Notes under the pieces: generated by a model | Databases searched by the model: none | Told to the model about the DNA's origin: nothing | What the model saw: only the letters and a program-made list of their open reading frames with translations | NCBI GenBank assembly: GCA_027295145.1 | Contig: JAPULJ010000189.1 | Coordinates: forward strand, 1-33,852 | Direction: 5' to 3' | Origin: Alphaproteobacteria bacterium | GTDB taxonomy: Bacteria; Pseudomonadota; Alphaproteobacteria; JAPULJ01 | DNA length: 33,852 bases | Shown: in pieces, positions 18,616-27,300 of the stretch | Layout of the letters: every line of letters begins with the position of its first letter | How positions within the stretch are numbered: the stretch's first letter is position 1 | Translations under genes and position numbers: made by a program

Positions 18616-19497
18616 ATGGCATCAATAAACCGGACCCAGACCGATCGCAGCGATCGCCGATATATCGCCGCGGCCATGCAGGCGCCAATCCTCGAACGCC
18701 AGGTTGAAGTCGATCTCGCGCGGCGTTGGCTGGATGATCGGGACGAGTCCGCGCTTCACGGCCTTGTCGAGGCCCACGCACGCCTTGTCGTGCGTATCGC
18801 CGCTGGATTTCGCGGCAGCGGATTACCGATGGCAGATCTGGTCCAGGAAGGAAATATCGGTCTGATGGACGCCGCAGAGCGGTTCGACCCCGAACGCAAT
18901 GTACGTTATTCGACCTACGCGACTTGGTGGATCGTGGCGGCGATTCAGAACTATATCTTGCGTAATTCCTCAATCGTTCGCGCCGCTACAACGCCCAAGC
19001 AGCGCCGATTATTTTTCAATCTTCGCCGATTGCGTGCGCGGCACGCCGCGCGCTTCGATGGCCGACTTTCGACAGACGAACGCGAGATTATCGCCGAGAA
19101 GCTCGGGGTTTCAGTGATCGATGTCGAGAGAATGGAGGCTCATGTCGGCAAATCCGATCAGTCGCTCAATTCACCGATCGGTGAGGAAGACGCCATCGAG
19201 CAGATAGATTTGCTGGCCGACACCTCGCCATCACCGGAGGATATTTCCTCGGCGACAAGCAGCAAGCAAGCCCGCTCCGAATGGGTTAACCAGGCGCTCG
19301 AACGTCTTACCCCCCGCGAGCGGCAGATCATTGCAAGCCGCTTTCTAAAAGACCGGCGGAATACTTTAGCTGAGATTGGTGAGAGTTTTGGCGTCAGCAA
19401 GGAACGCATTCGCCAAATTGAAGGCCGGGCGCTCAAGAAGATGCGCGCAACTCTGCGAGAGTTAGTCGATCAACCTGAGGAACTGCTGGACGACTGA
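18616..19497 (+). CDS. RNA polymerase sigma-70-family factor, RpoH (sigma-32)-like
   Basis: DLVQEGNIGLMDAAERFDPERNVRYSTYATWWIVAAIQNYILRNSSIVRAATTPKQRRLFFNLRRLR (RpoH-type region 2/RpoH box) and C-terminal LTPRERQIIASRF...IGESFGVSKERIRQIEGRALKKMR. Confidence 0.9.
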   Translation: MASINRTQTDRSDRRYIAAAMQAPILERQVEVDLARRWLDDRDESALHGLVEAHARLVVRIAAGFRGSGLPMADLVQEGNIGLMDAAERFDPERNVRYSTYATWWIVAAIQNYILRNSSIVRAATTPKQRRLFFNLRRLRARHAARFDGRLSTDEREIIAEKLGVSVIDVERMEAHVGKSDQSLNSPIGEEDAIEQIDLLADTSPSPEDISSATSSKQARSEWVNQALERLTPRERQIIASRFLKDRRNTLAEIGESFGVSKERIRQIEGRALKKMRATLRELVDQPEELLDD

Positions 19498-19508
19498 TTA
19501 TCTTGTCG

Positions 19509-19988
19509 TTAGGCCGCTTTTGGCTTCATCTGAAGCGAACCCGGGTGGCTCGCGGCTCGCGTCCAGAACTGCTCCAGCGTTTGCAAAGTTTTGTTGAGCG
19601 CCTGCAATTCCTCAACCGGCATCACCCCATCGACTAGCGTCTTAGCATGCGCGGAGAACACCACCTGAAGCTGCTCCGCCAGATGTTTTCCCTTGTCCGA
19701 GAGGCGAACCCGTACAGAACGCCTGTCTCGCGGTGAGCGCTCCTGCTCAACATACCCGTTCTCAACCAACTTTTTGAGATTGTATGTGACGTTTGTGCCG
19801 AGATAGTAGCCTCGCGCCGTCAGCTCTCCGACAGTCAACTCGTCCGATCCAATGTTGAACAGGATCAAGCCTTGAACGTTGTTGATGTCGTCCACGCCGG
19901 CACGGTCGAGCTCGCTGCGCAAAACATCGAGGAATTGGCGGTGCAATCGCTCGATCAGGCTAAAGGATTCGCGATATACATGGTCCAC
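19509..19988 (-). CDS. MarR-family regulator, LdtR-like
   Basis: INNVQGLILFNIGSDELTVGELTARGYYLGTNVTYNLKKLVENGYVEQERSPRDRRSVRVRLSDKGK; resembles LdtR of Rhizobiales/Liberibacter (from memory). Confidence 0.82.
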   Translation of the reverse strand: MDHVYRESFSLIERLHRQFLDVLRSELDRAGVDDINNVQGLILFNIGSDELTVGELTARGYYLGTNVTYNLKKLVENGYVEQERSPRDRRSVRVRLSDKGKHLAEQLQVVFSAHAKTLVDGVMPVEELQALNKTLQTLEQFWTRAASHPGSLQMKPKAA

Positions 19989-20001
19989 AGCAGCTATCCC
20001 T

Positions 20002-20027
20002 TAAGTTGGGGTTCGAACCAAAACTTA
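20002..20027. promoter_or_regulatory. Candidate autoregulatory operator palindrome of the LdtR-like gene
   Basis: TAAGTTGGGGTTCGAACCAAAACTTA: 26 bp, symmetric at 22 of 26 positions, centred on TTCGAA, starting 14 bp upstream of the ldtR-like start codon (19988). Confidence 0.6.
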
Positions 20028-20076
20028 GAGCCAGCAACGTTAAAATTCCCTTAAATACCGAGGACTTAAAGCGCCC

Positions 20077-20100
20077 GGCTAACGATGCCAGGCGTTAGCC
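20077..20100. repeat. Inverted repeat upstream of the FHA gene
   Basis: GGCTAACG-atgccagg-CGTTAGCC, perfect 8-bp arms. Confidence 0.5.
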
Positions 20101-20121
20101 ATCGAACCTACGCCTTCGCCA

Positions 20122-20694
20122 GTGCTTGACTATCGCCCCAACTGTTCGATGGATGTTAGGGTAGGCGTTGGATCTGACAGCACTGGGTGCGGTGTGAGGG
20201 ACCAGTTTGTGGGTACATTTACGATCGGACGCGATGAGACGAACGATATCGTTATCGAAGATACTTCGGTGTCGCGGCAACACGCCCGGGTCGAGGATCT
20301 CGGCCGCGGCCGCTTTCTGATTGTTGATCTGCAAAGCGCTAACGGTTGCTTCGTCGAGCATGACGACAATTGGCGACAGTTCGGCGAAGCAGAGGTTACA
20401 GCCAGCGAAAACCTGCTTCTCGGCGATCACCAAACCACCGCTCGTGAGTTGATCCAGCGTATCGCCAAGCCCCGCCAACCCGGCGCGACGGTCATGGCGG
20501 AAGCCGAAGAAACCCAGCGCGGATTCCAAGGCAACGAACGCAACATCGAACTAGGTAAAAATGTCGGCGGGAGATCGTGGGCTTGGTGGAAACTCCGGCC
20601 CGAATATCAAAAGATTGCGGCAATCGCCGCCGCTGCGGTTCTTGGGCTGCTGATCGTCATTGCCGCGACAATCGGGCTCCTGAAGGGCGTATAG
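20122..20694 (+). CDS. FHA-domain protein with a C-terminal transmembrane segment
   Basis: FTIGRDETNDIVIEDTSVSRQHARVEDLGRGRFLIVDLQSANGCFVE is an FHA core; the end IAAIAAAAVLGLLIVIAATIGLL is a TM helix. Start codon uncertain (GTG 20122 or ATG 20149). Confidence 0.85.
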   Translation: MLDYRPNCSMDVRVGVGSDSTGCGVRDQFVGTFTIGRDETNDIVIEDTSVSRQHARVEDLGRGRFLIVDLQSANGCFVEHDDNWRQFGEAEVTASENLLLGDHQTTARELIQRIAKPRQPGATVMAEAEETQRGFQGNERNIELGKNVGGRSWAWWKLRPEYQKIAAIAAAAVLGLLIVIAATIGLLKGV

Positions 20695-20701
20695 TCGCGA
20701 A

Positions 20702-21340
20702 ATGGACGCCAGAGACGCGGCATCGCTGACCTGGGACGCGTACTACCGCAATACGACGGATCGCGGCCCACGGGAGACCACATTATTCGCGCTCGATCGC
20801 TTTGAGAAAGAGCCAGTGGGGGCATCGAAATTATTTCGCCCTCTGGCTCTCGATCTGGGCTGCGGAAGCGGCCGAGATACCATCGAAATATTGAACCGTG
20901 GCTGGCGAGTATTGGCAATCGACGGGGAGCCCGCTGCGCTCGAGCAATTACGCTCTCGCCGGGAATTGCCTTCCGAGCCCTGGCTGGAAACCCGTCTCGC
21001 ACGAATTGAAGATACCACGCTTCCCGGTGCTCTGTTTATCAATTCCAGCTTTGCGCTCCCGCTTTGCCCTCCCGAATTATTTTTCCCTCTTTGGTCGCGA
21101 ACCGTCGCCGCCCTGATGGCAGGTGGACGTTTTGCCGGGCAATTCTTCGGGGAACGGGATAGTTGGGCAGACCCTGAAACGGGCAAGACGGGCATAACAT
21201 TCCTCGCGCGACGACAGGCCGAGGATTTGCTATCCTGCCTGAAAGTCGAATACTTCGCGGAAGAAGATGGCGACTCGACGACACCGCGCGGCAAGACCAA
21301 GCACTGGCATATCTTCCATGTGGTTGCCCAAAAGCTTTGA
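20702..21340 (+). CDS. Class I SAM-dependent methyltransferase
   Basis: LALDLGCGSGRDTIEILNRGWRVLAIDGEPAALEQL motif I and acidic loop; starts 7 nt after the FHA stop. Confidence 0.82.
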   Translation: MDARDAASLTWDAYYRNTTDRGPRETTLFALDRFEKEPVGASKLFRPLALDLGCGSGRDTIEILNRGWRVLAIDGEPAALEQLRSRRELPSEPWLETRLARIEDTTLPGALFINSSFALPLCPPELFFPLWSRTVAALMAGGRFAGQFFGERDSWADPETGKTGITFLARRQAEDLLSCLKVEYFAEEDGDSTTPRGKTKHWHIFHVVAQKL

Positions 21341-21487
21341 GCGATCGAAAATCGAATCACATCCAGATCAATAGCCGAGGGCCGGTAGCCAATTTCGTCA
21401 GCTCAAATTGCGCGCAAGCACCCAAAACCGCAACGCCGCCTCAATGGCGGCGCGGTCGACAACCGTGGCCGATTTACCCAGGCCGGA

Positions 21488-21640
21488 TCAGCCTCGGCGC
21501 CAAGCCTCGGTGCTCTTGCACTTTGGGCAAATTCGATTGTGCGCCCCGTCAGAGGGAAAGCGCGAACTGCACATCAGGCATTTGCGCTCTTTCTGAGGTT
21601 CGATCTCGAATGCTTCTTGGATTTGTTCCTGTGTCTCCAT
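21488..21640 (-). CDS. Zinc-ribbon miniprotein (about 50 aa)
   Basis: METQEQIQEAFEIEPQKERKCLMCSSRFPSDGAHNRICPKCKSTEAWRRG: paired CxxC motifs. Start placed at the internal Met. Confidence 0.65.
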   Translation of the reverse strand: METQEQIQEAFEIEPQKERKCLMCSSRFPSDGAHNRICPKCKSTEAWRRG

Positions 21641-21670
21641 AACTCCAGACCCTTGCCACCCCCCGGATGC

Positions 21671-21687
21671 CGTGCATTTTATGCACG
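21671..21687. repeat. Short hairpin between infA and the zinc-ribbon gene
   Basis: CGTGCAT-ttt-ATGCACG, perfect 7-bp arms. Confidence 0.5.
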
Positions 21688-21710
21688 TGCGGAAAAACCT
21701 TTTATAGTAG

Positions 21711-21929
21711 TTATTTGTGCCTGTAAACAATGCGACCTTTTGTCAGGTCGTACGGCGTCATCTCAACGTCCACTTTGTCGCCCGCTAGGATGCGGATTCG
21801 AAATTTGCGCAGCTTGCCGGCCGCGTGAGCGATAATCTCGTGTTCGTTCTCAAGCACAACGCGAAACATTGCATTTGGCAATACTTCTGTGATCTCTCCG
21901 GTAAACTTTATTGCCTCTTCCTTTGCCAT
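21711..21929 (-). CDS. infA: Translation initiation factor IF-1
   Basis: [72 protein letters not shown]. Confidence 0.96.
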   Translation of the reverse strand: MAKEEAIKFTGEITEVLPNAMFRVVLENEHEIIAHAAGKLRKFRIRILAGDKVDVEMTPYDLTKGRIVYRHK

Positions 21930-22207
21930 CGCATCTCCTTTCAATTAATTGAACCGTAGGCCCTAGCGCAACCGAATTATTCGTCGACGACCATCTCAAA
22001 TAAGACGGTAAGCCAGCAGAAAGCACTCACTGGACTAGGGACCGCTAGATCCCAAGGCGAGCGCCAATCGAGACCGGTGGTACGAGCTTTCAGGTCGCAC
22101 TAAGAAAGTAGAAGTCCAAGCGATCCAATGCAAGGGCATGATCAATTTGGCCCAATTCACTTACTCTCTCAAACATCGCCACCGTCACAATATCTACTAG
22201 ATTTCAT

Positions 22208-22684
22208 TCAACATTTAGCGATTTTCTCCCGCGTGAGAACCACCTCGACAACGGAAAACTGCATCACGGTTTCTGATTTTTGATTGATTGCCGTGACTGT
22301 GAGTGTGACGTAGCCGCGATCATCACGGGTACGCGACAACCGCGCATGGGTAACCTCGAATTCCAGATGAATGAAATCACCGGGACGAACCGGTTTTATC
22401 CAGCGAAGCTTATCAAGCCCCGGAGAACTGATTCCCCCATTTCGAAGGAACCCTTCGTCTACAGCCTTTTTGAAGGTTGCGCAGATTACGTGCCAGCCAC
22501 TGGCGATGATGCCGCCGAACATCGTTTTCTCGGCTTCCAGAGGATCGACGTGAAATCGTTGGGGATCGTATTGGCGCGCAAACGTAATGATCTCCTCCTC
22601 GCTGAAGGATACCGGGTCGGTTTTGAACCGGTCTCCGACTTCGAAATCTTCGTAGTACTGCTCCTCTCCCCAATCTTTGAACAC
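22208..22684 (-). CDS. MaoC-family (R)-hydratase/dehydratase
   Basis: YYEDFEVGDRFKTDPVSFSEEEIITFARQYDPQRFHVDPLEAEKTMFGGIIASGWH. GTG start at 22684 (VFKDWGEEQYYED) is preceded by a strong purine-rich RBS (GGGGAGGG); the upstream ATG at 22849 looks spurious. Confidence 0.87.
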   Translation of the reverse strand: MFKDWGEEQYYEDFEVGDRFKTDPVSFSEEEIITFARQYDPQRFHVDPLEAEKTMFGGIIASGWHVICATFKKAVDEGFLRNGGISSPGLDKLRWIKPVRPGDFIHLEFEVTHARLSRTRDDRGYVTLTVTAINQKSETVMQFSVVEVVLTREKIAKC

Positions 22685-22726
22685 CGTCCCTCCCCTACCC
22701 GGTCGCCGCCGGACGCTAGCAGGTCC

Positions 22727-22752
22727 GGGGTCGCGAAGGGAGGGGGAGGGGG
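22727..22752 (+). other. G-quadruplex-forming motif
   Basis: GGGG-tcgcgaa-GGG-a-GGGGG-a-GGGGG on the plus strand, just upstream of the maoC start. Confidence 0.55.
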
Positions 22753-22860
22753 TGAGCGCAGCCGTGGCGACGCAGCGGCAGGTACCAACTAATAAGCGAG
22801 CAGCCGAAGAAGAATGCGGGCTCGATCTATCGGATTGAACATCCGTCAACCGGGGGCCGT

Positions 22861-23361
22861 TTACTTCGCCGGCTCGAAAGTCGCCGTGATCTTATGCCAG
22901 CGGGCACCATCGATCTCGATCGTTACCTTGCAACCGCTGGCTACCGCGGTTTGCCGCAGGAAGCGCTTCACGCCCGCCTTTCGGCCCAGTTTCTTAGTCC
23001 GGCCGATTGCCTTTGATTCATAAGTCTTCTTGATCAGTCGTCCGGCGAATTTACCATCGCTTATGCCGCAATAATTCCGAAGCAGAGCTGACAGGATGAC
23101 CTCGTAGGACCAGGTTCTGTGGTCGACGCCATTGGTTATGATGCTGAAATGGGAGCGCTCCTTGCCGGCGACGAAGATCGGTTCGCGGAAGGTCTTGAAC
23201 ATGAATCCTTCTAACTTGCCGGGCATGGCGATGCGCTTGACAAGGCCTCTGGGAAAAAGCGTGTAGATCCCCTTTGGCTCACGATATGCGGCCTTTGCCT
23301 CGGCAAGCTGAACGCCTGCAATTACACACATGCAGATCAAGATTTGCAACCAGCGGCTCAT
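22861..23361 (-). CDS. Secreted protein of unknown function
   Basis: Signal-peptide-like MSRWLQILICMCVIAGVQLAEAKA; 166 aa; 12 nt downstream of the bactofilin gene. No family recognised. Confidence 0.65.
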   Translation of the reverse strand: MSRWLQILICMCVIAGVQLAEAKAAYREPKGIYTLFPRGLVKRIAMPGKLEGFMFKTFREPIFVAGKERSHFSIITNGVDHRTWSYEVILSALLRNYCGISDGKFAGRLIKKTYESKAIGRTKKLGRKAGVKRFLRQTAVASGCKVTIEIDGARWHKITATFEPAK

Positions 23362-23373
23362 GGCCGTTCCTTG

Positions 23374-23751
23374 CTAGCTGGCGACGGTCTGATGACTCTT
23401 CTGAGGCACCCCTGGCGCTGGCCTCTTCATCTGTTTGCTTTTCACTCGGCCGACACAACGAGCCCCTTCGGCAATCTCCAACACTTCCCTGGCAACGATA
23501 TCGCCTTCAATCCGTGCTGATTCCGCCACGCGTATGGTATCGGCTGAGATATTCCCGATGACATGACCGCGGATAAGCGCGTGTTTGACGGCGATATTTC
23601 CGATGATCTCCGCCGAAGGCGACATATCAAGACGATCGCATTGCAGGTTGATCTCAAGTTTGCCGTGGACCTCGATCGGGCCTTCGGATTCGATGCTGCC
23701 CACCAGACGCAGCCCGGTCCCAAGAACCGTGGGAATATGTCGTTCTTCCAT
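23374..23751 (-). CDS. Bactofilin (polymer-forming cytoskeletal protein)
   Basis: GTGLRLVGSIESEGPIEVHGKLEINLQCDRLDMSPSAEIIGNIAVKHALIRGHVIGNISADTIRVAESARIEGDIVAREVLEIAEGARCVGRV. Confidence 0.9.
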   Translation of the reverse strand: MEERHIPTVLGTGLRLVGSIESEGPIEVHGKLEINLQCDRLDMSPSAEIIGNIAVKHALIRGHVIGNISADTIRVAESARIEGDIVAREVLEIAEGARCVGRVKSKQMKRPAPGVPQKSHQTVAS

Positions 23752-23975
23752 AGTTTACTCGTCTTCCTCCGTATCTCGAGCCGCGACCCAAGTCACCAGC
23801 AATTATGCCTCTCTCGCCAAGCTAACGCTTTCGCTGCGAACAAGTAAGAGTTAAGTCGGATATCCAGCGTCGCCCGGCTCCAAACAATCTGGTTCGACGA
23901 TCCGATAGCGCGACAATGGGCGCGCGAAACATGTTTGCAGATCCCGTTTATCGACCGATCCGTTCGATCGCAGGG

Positions 23976-24311
23976 CTATTTGCAGCCGGCTTGACTCACG
24001 TAAGGCGTGAAAAAGACTTTGACATCTGCCTTGCTCGCATACATCCCAAAGAAAATTTTGATGTCGGCACGGCTAGCATGGTCAACGAAGAACCACTTCG
24101 CCGGCCCCTTCGCCTTGCTTGCGTAGCGGGCTCGCCAGATCACACAATCCGCGCCGCTGGCTTACTTAACGATATAAACGCTGTCGGCGAGCGCGGGTGA
24201 CGAGAGCAAGACAGCAAGGATCGCTATCCCGTTCAGCAATTTAATCTGATTGCCCCGATCAATTGATTTTGGCCTCGGTTTCAAAAATCGAGAATTGAGA
24301 AATCCGATCAT
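23976..24311 (-). pseudogene. Secreted septoil-knot-like (DUF6150-like) repeat protein interrupted by an in-frame TAA at 24162-24164
   Basis: Minus-strand frame: ...LLNGIAILAVLLSSPALADSVYIVK*ASGADCVIWRARYASKAKGPAKWFFVDHASRADIKIFFGMYASKADVKVFFTPYVSQAGCK*. The signal peptide and the 13-residue repeats stay in one frame across the stop. Confidence 0.75.
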
Positions 24312-24364
24312 TCGCCCCACTTCGCGTCCTTCTATTTGGTGAATGTCACAAGTTGGGCATTCCT

Positions 24365-27300
24365 TCACATATTCCGTCGGTACTGCCCACCGACCTCGAA
24401 GAGCGCATGGGTTATCTGGCCGAGGGAGCAGACGCGAACCGCATCCATTAAGACAGCAAAGACGTTCTCGTCGCGCCGAACCGTGTCTTGCAGGCGTTTC
24501 AACATCGCTCCCGTCTCCTTGGCGTGACGCTTGTGGAAGGCACGCAGGCGGTCGATCTGGGCGCGCTTTTCCTGCTCGGTCCCGCGGGCAAGTTCGAGCG
24601 TCGTTTCCTGGGGCGCCGGGTCGGGATTGAGGAACGTGTTGATGCCGACGATGGGTAGCGAGCCATCGTGTTTCTCAGTCTCGTAGAGCAACGATTCGTC
24701 TTGAATCTTGCCGCGCTGGTAGCCTAGTTCCATCGCCCCCAACACACCGCCGCGTTCGGAAATTCGCTCGAATTCCTGCAAGACCGCCTCTTCGACCAGA
24801 TTGGTCAACTCGTCGATGATGAATGCGCCCTGGTTGGGGTTCTCGTTGTGGGCCAATCCCCACTCTTTGTTGATGATCAACTGGATCGCCATGGCCCGCC
24901 GTACCGAGGCTGGCGAAGGCGTCGTCACGGCCTCGTCGTAAGCGTTTGTGTGGAGCGAATTGCAATTGTCGTAGACTGCGATCAGCGCTTGCAGTGTCGT
25001 GCGTATATCGTTGAAATCGTATTCCTGGGCGTGCAGCGAGCGTCCGGAAGTCTGCACGTGATACTTGAGTTTCTGTGATCTTTCGGATGCGCTGTAGCGA
25101 TCGCGCATCACCGTCGCCCAAATGCGCCGGGCAACCCGGCCGAGCACCGCATATTCAGGATCCATCCCGTTCGAGAAGAAAAACGACAGGTTCGGCGCAA
25201 AGTCATCGATATCCATTCCGCGCGCCAAATAGGTCTCAACGAAGGTGAAGCCGTTCGCCAGAGTGAAAGCGAGTTGGCTGAGCGGATTGGCCCCGGCTTC
25301 GGCGATGTGATAGCCGGAAATCGAAACCGAGTAGAAATTGCGTACGCTGTGGCGGACGAAGTAGTCCTGGATATCGCCCATCACCTTGAGCGAAAACTCG
25401 GTCGAAAAGATGCAGGTATTTTGCCCCTGGTCTTCTTTCAGGATATCTGCCTGGACCGTGCCGCGGGCATTCGATAGCGTCCACGCCTTGATCTTGTCGG
25501 CTTCCTTCGCGTTAGGCTCGCGGCCTTTCTCATCGCGAAATTTGCCGATGTTTTGGTCGATCGCGGTATTAAGGAACATCGCCAGGATCGACGGCGCAGG
25601 GCCATTGATCGTCATCGAGACCGACGTCGTGGGGTCGGTCAGATCGAAACCGGAATACAGAACCTTCATATCGTCGAGAGTAGCGATCGACACTCCGGAG
25701 GTGCCAACCTTGCCATAAATATCAGGGCGTTCGTCCGGGTCCCAGCCATAAAGCGTGACTGAATCGAAGGCTGTCGACAGGCGCTTGGCAACGCTGTCCT
25801 TGGACAGGTAGTGGAAGCGTTTGTTGGTGCGTTTTGGGTCGCCCTCACCGGCAAACATGCGGGTTGGATCCTCGCCCTGGCGTTTAAAGTCGAAGACGCC
25901 GGCTGTGTAGGGGAAGCGTCCCGGTAGGTTCTCCATCAGCAAAAAGCGTAACAGCTCGCCGTGATCATGGTATCGCGGCAACGCCACCTTGGGGATAATT
26001 GATCCCGACAAGCTCCGGTATGTGAGTTTCGTTTTCACTTCGCGCTCGCGGACGCGCGAAACATACTCTTCGCCGGAGTAGCTTTCGACGATCTTGGGCC
26101 AGTTCTCGATCAATGATTTTGAGTATTCATCGAGGCTGGCGTCTTTCTCGGCCGCCAGCGCGTCCAGCGCGTCCACCGTCTTGCCTTCGCCTGCAAGCAT
26201 GCGCCTTGCTTCGAGCAATTGTTGGCGCTCGCGCACGAGGGTTGCCTGTACGCTCGCATGCTCGCGATATTTCCGGGCAGTCGCGGCGATTTCGGCAAGG
26301 TAGCGGCTCCGCTCGCCCGGGATGATGGCGCGGGCCTTCGAGGAGACACGGCTCTGCGGTGCGCTCAAACGGCTCGACCATTCGGCAATCCCGCGATTAT
26401 TCAACTCTTCGAGGATGCCGCAATATAGCGCCGTCACGCCATCGTCGTTGAAGCGCGAGGCGATGGTCCCGTAGACCGGCAGCGTATCCAGAGCCTGCCC
26501 GAAACATTCTCTGTTGCGCTGGACCTGCTTGCGCACGTCGCGCACCGCATCCTCACCGCCCTTGCGGTCGAACTTGTTGATCGCGACGAGGTCGGCGAAA
26601 TCAAGCATGTCGATCTTTTCGAGCTGGCTCGCCGCGCCGAATTCCGGCGTCATTACGTATAGCGAGAGATCGACAAACGGCACAATTCCGGCATCCCCCT
26701 GCCCGATCCCCGACGTCTCGGAGATCACCAGATCGGCCCCAGCGGCCTTGCACGCGGCGATGGCGTCAGGCAAAGCCTCTGCAATTTCCTTGTCTGATCC
26801 CCGGGTCGCCAACGAGCGAAAGTAGATGCCAGTGTCGATCGCGTTCATTCGAATGCGGTCGCCGAGTAACGCGCCGCCGGTTTTCCTGCGGGAGGGATCG
26901 ATGGCAATGATCGCAATAGCGAGCTCGGGATGGTCAAGCCGAAAACGCTGGACGATCTCATCCGTGATCGATGATTTGCCAGCGCCGCCGGTGCCGGTAA
27001 CGCCGAGGACAGGCGCTTTGCTCTTGGCTGCCCGCGCCGCAATCTCGGTTCTCATCTCCGCCGGCAGGGTCCCGGCCTCGAACGCCGAGATGACCCGTGC
27101 CAAAGTCTGGTGGTATTCGCCGCCGAGGTCTTTGAGGCTTTTAGGCAGTATTTTGGTGATATCCGTGTCGGCCTGCTTCAGCATGTCGTCGATCATGCCG
27201 GTGAGCCCCATCGCCTGCCCGTCCCCGGGCGCGTAGATGCGGGCAATGCCGTAGTCGTGAAGCTCCCTGATCTCCTCGGGCACAATGACCCCACCGCCAC

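Noticed and set aside
18497-18973. 158-aa minus-strand ORF
   Set aside because: Antisense to the sigma-factor gene, not supported by any motif.
20006-20022. GGTTCGAACC resembling a tRNA T-loop
   Set aside because: No acceptor, D or anticodon stems around it; better explained as the centre of an operator palindrome.
23916-24200. 94-aa plus-strand ORF
   Set aside because: It is antisense to the interrupted septoil-knot-like gene, whose minus-strand repeats and signal peptide are much more protein-like.
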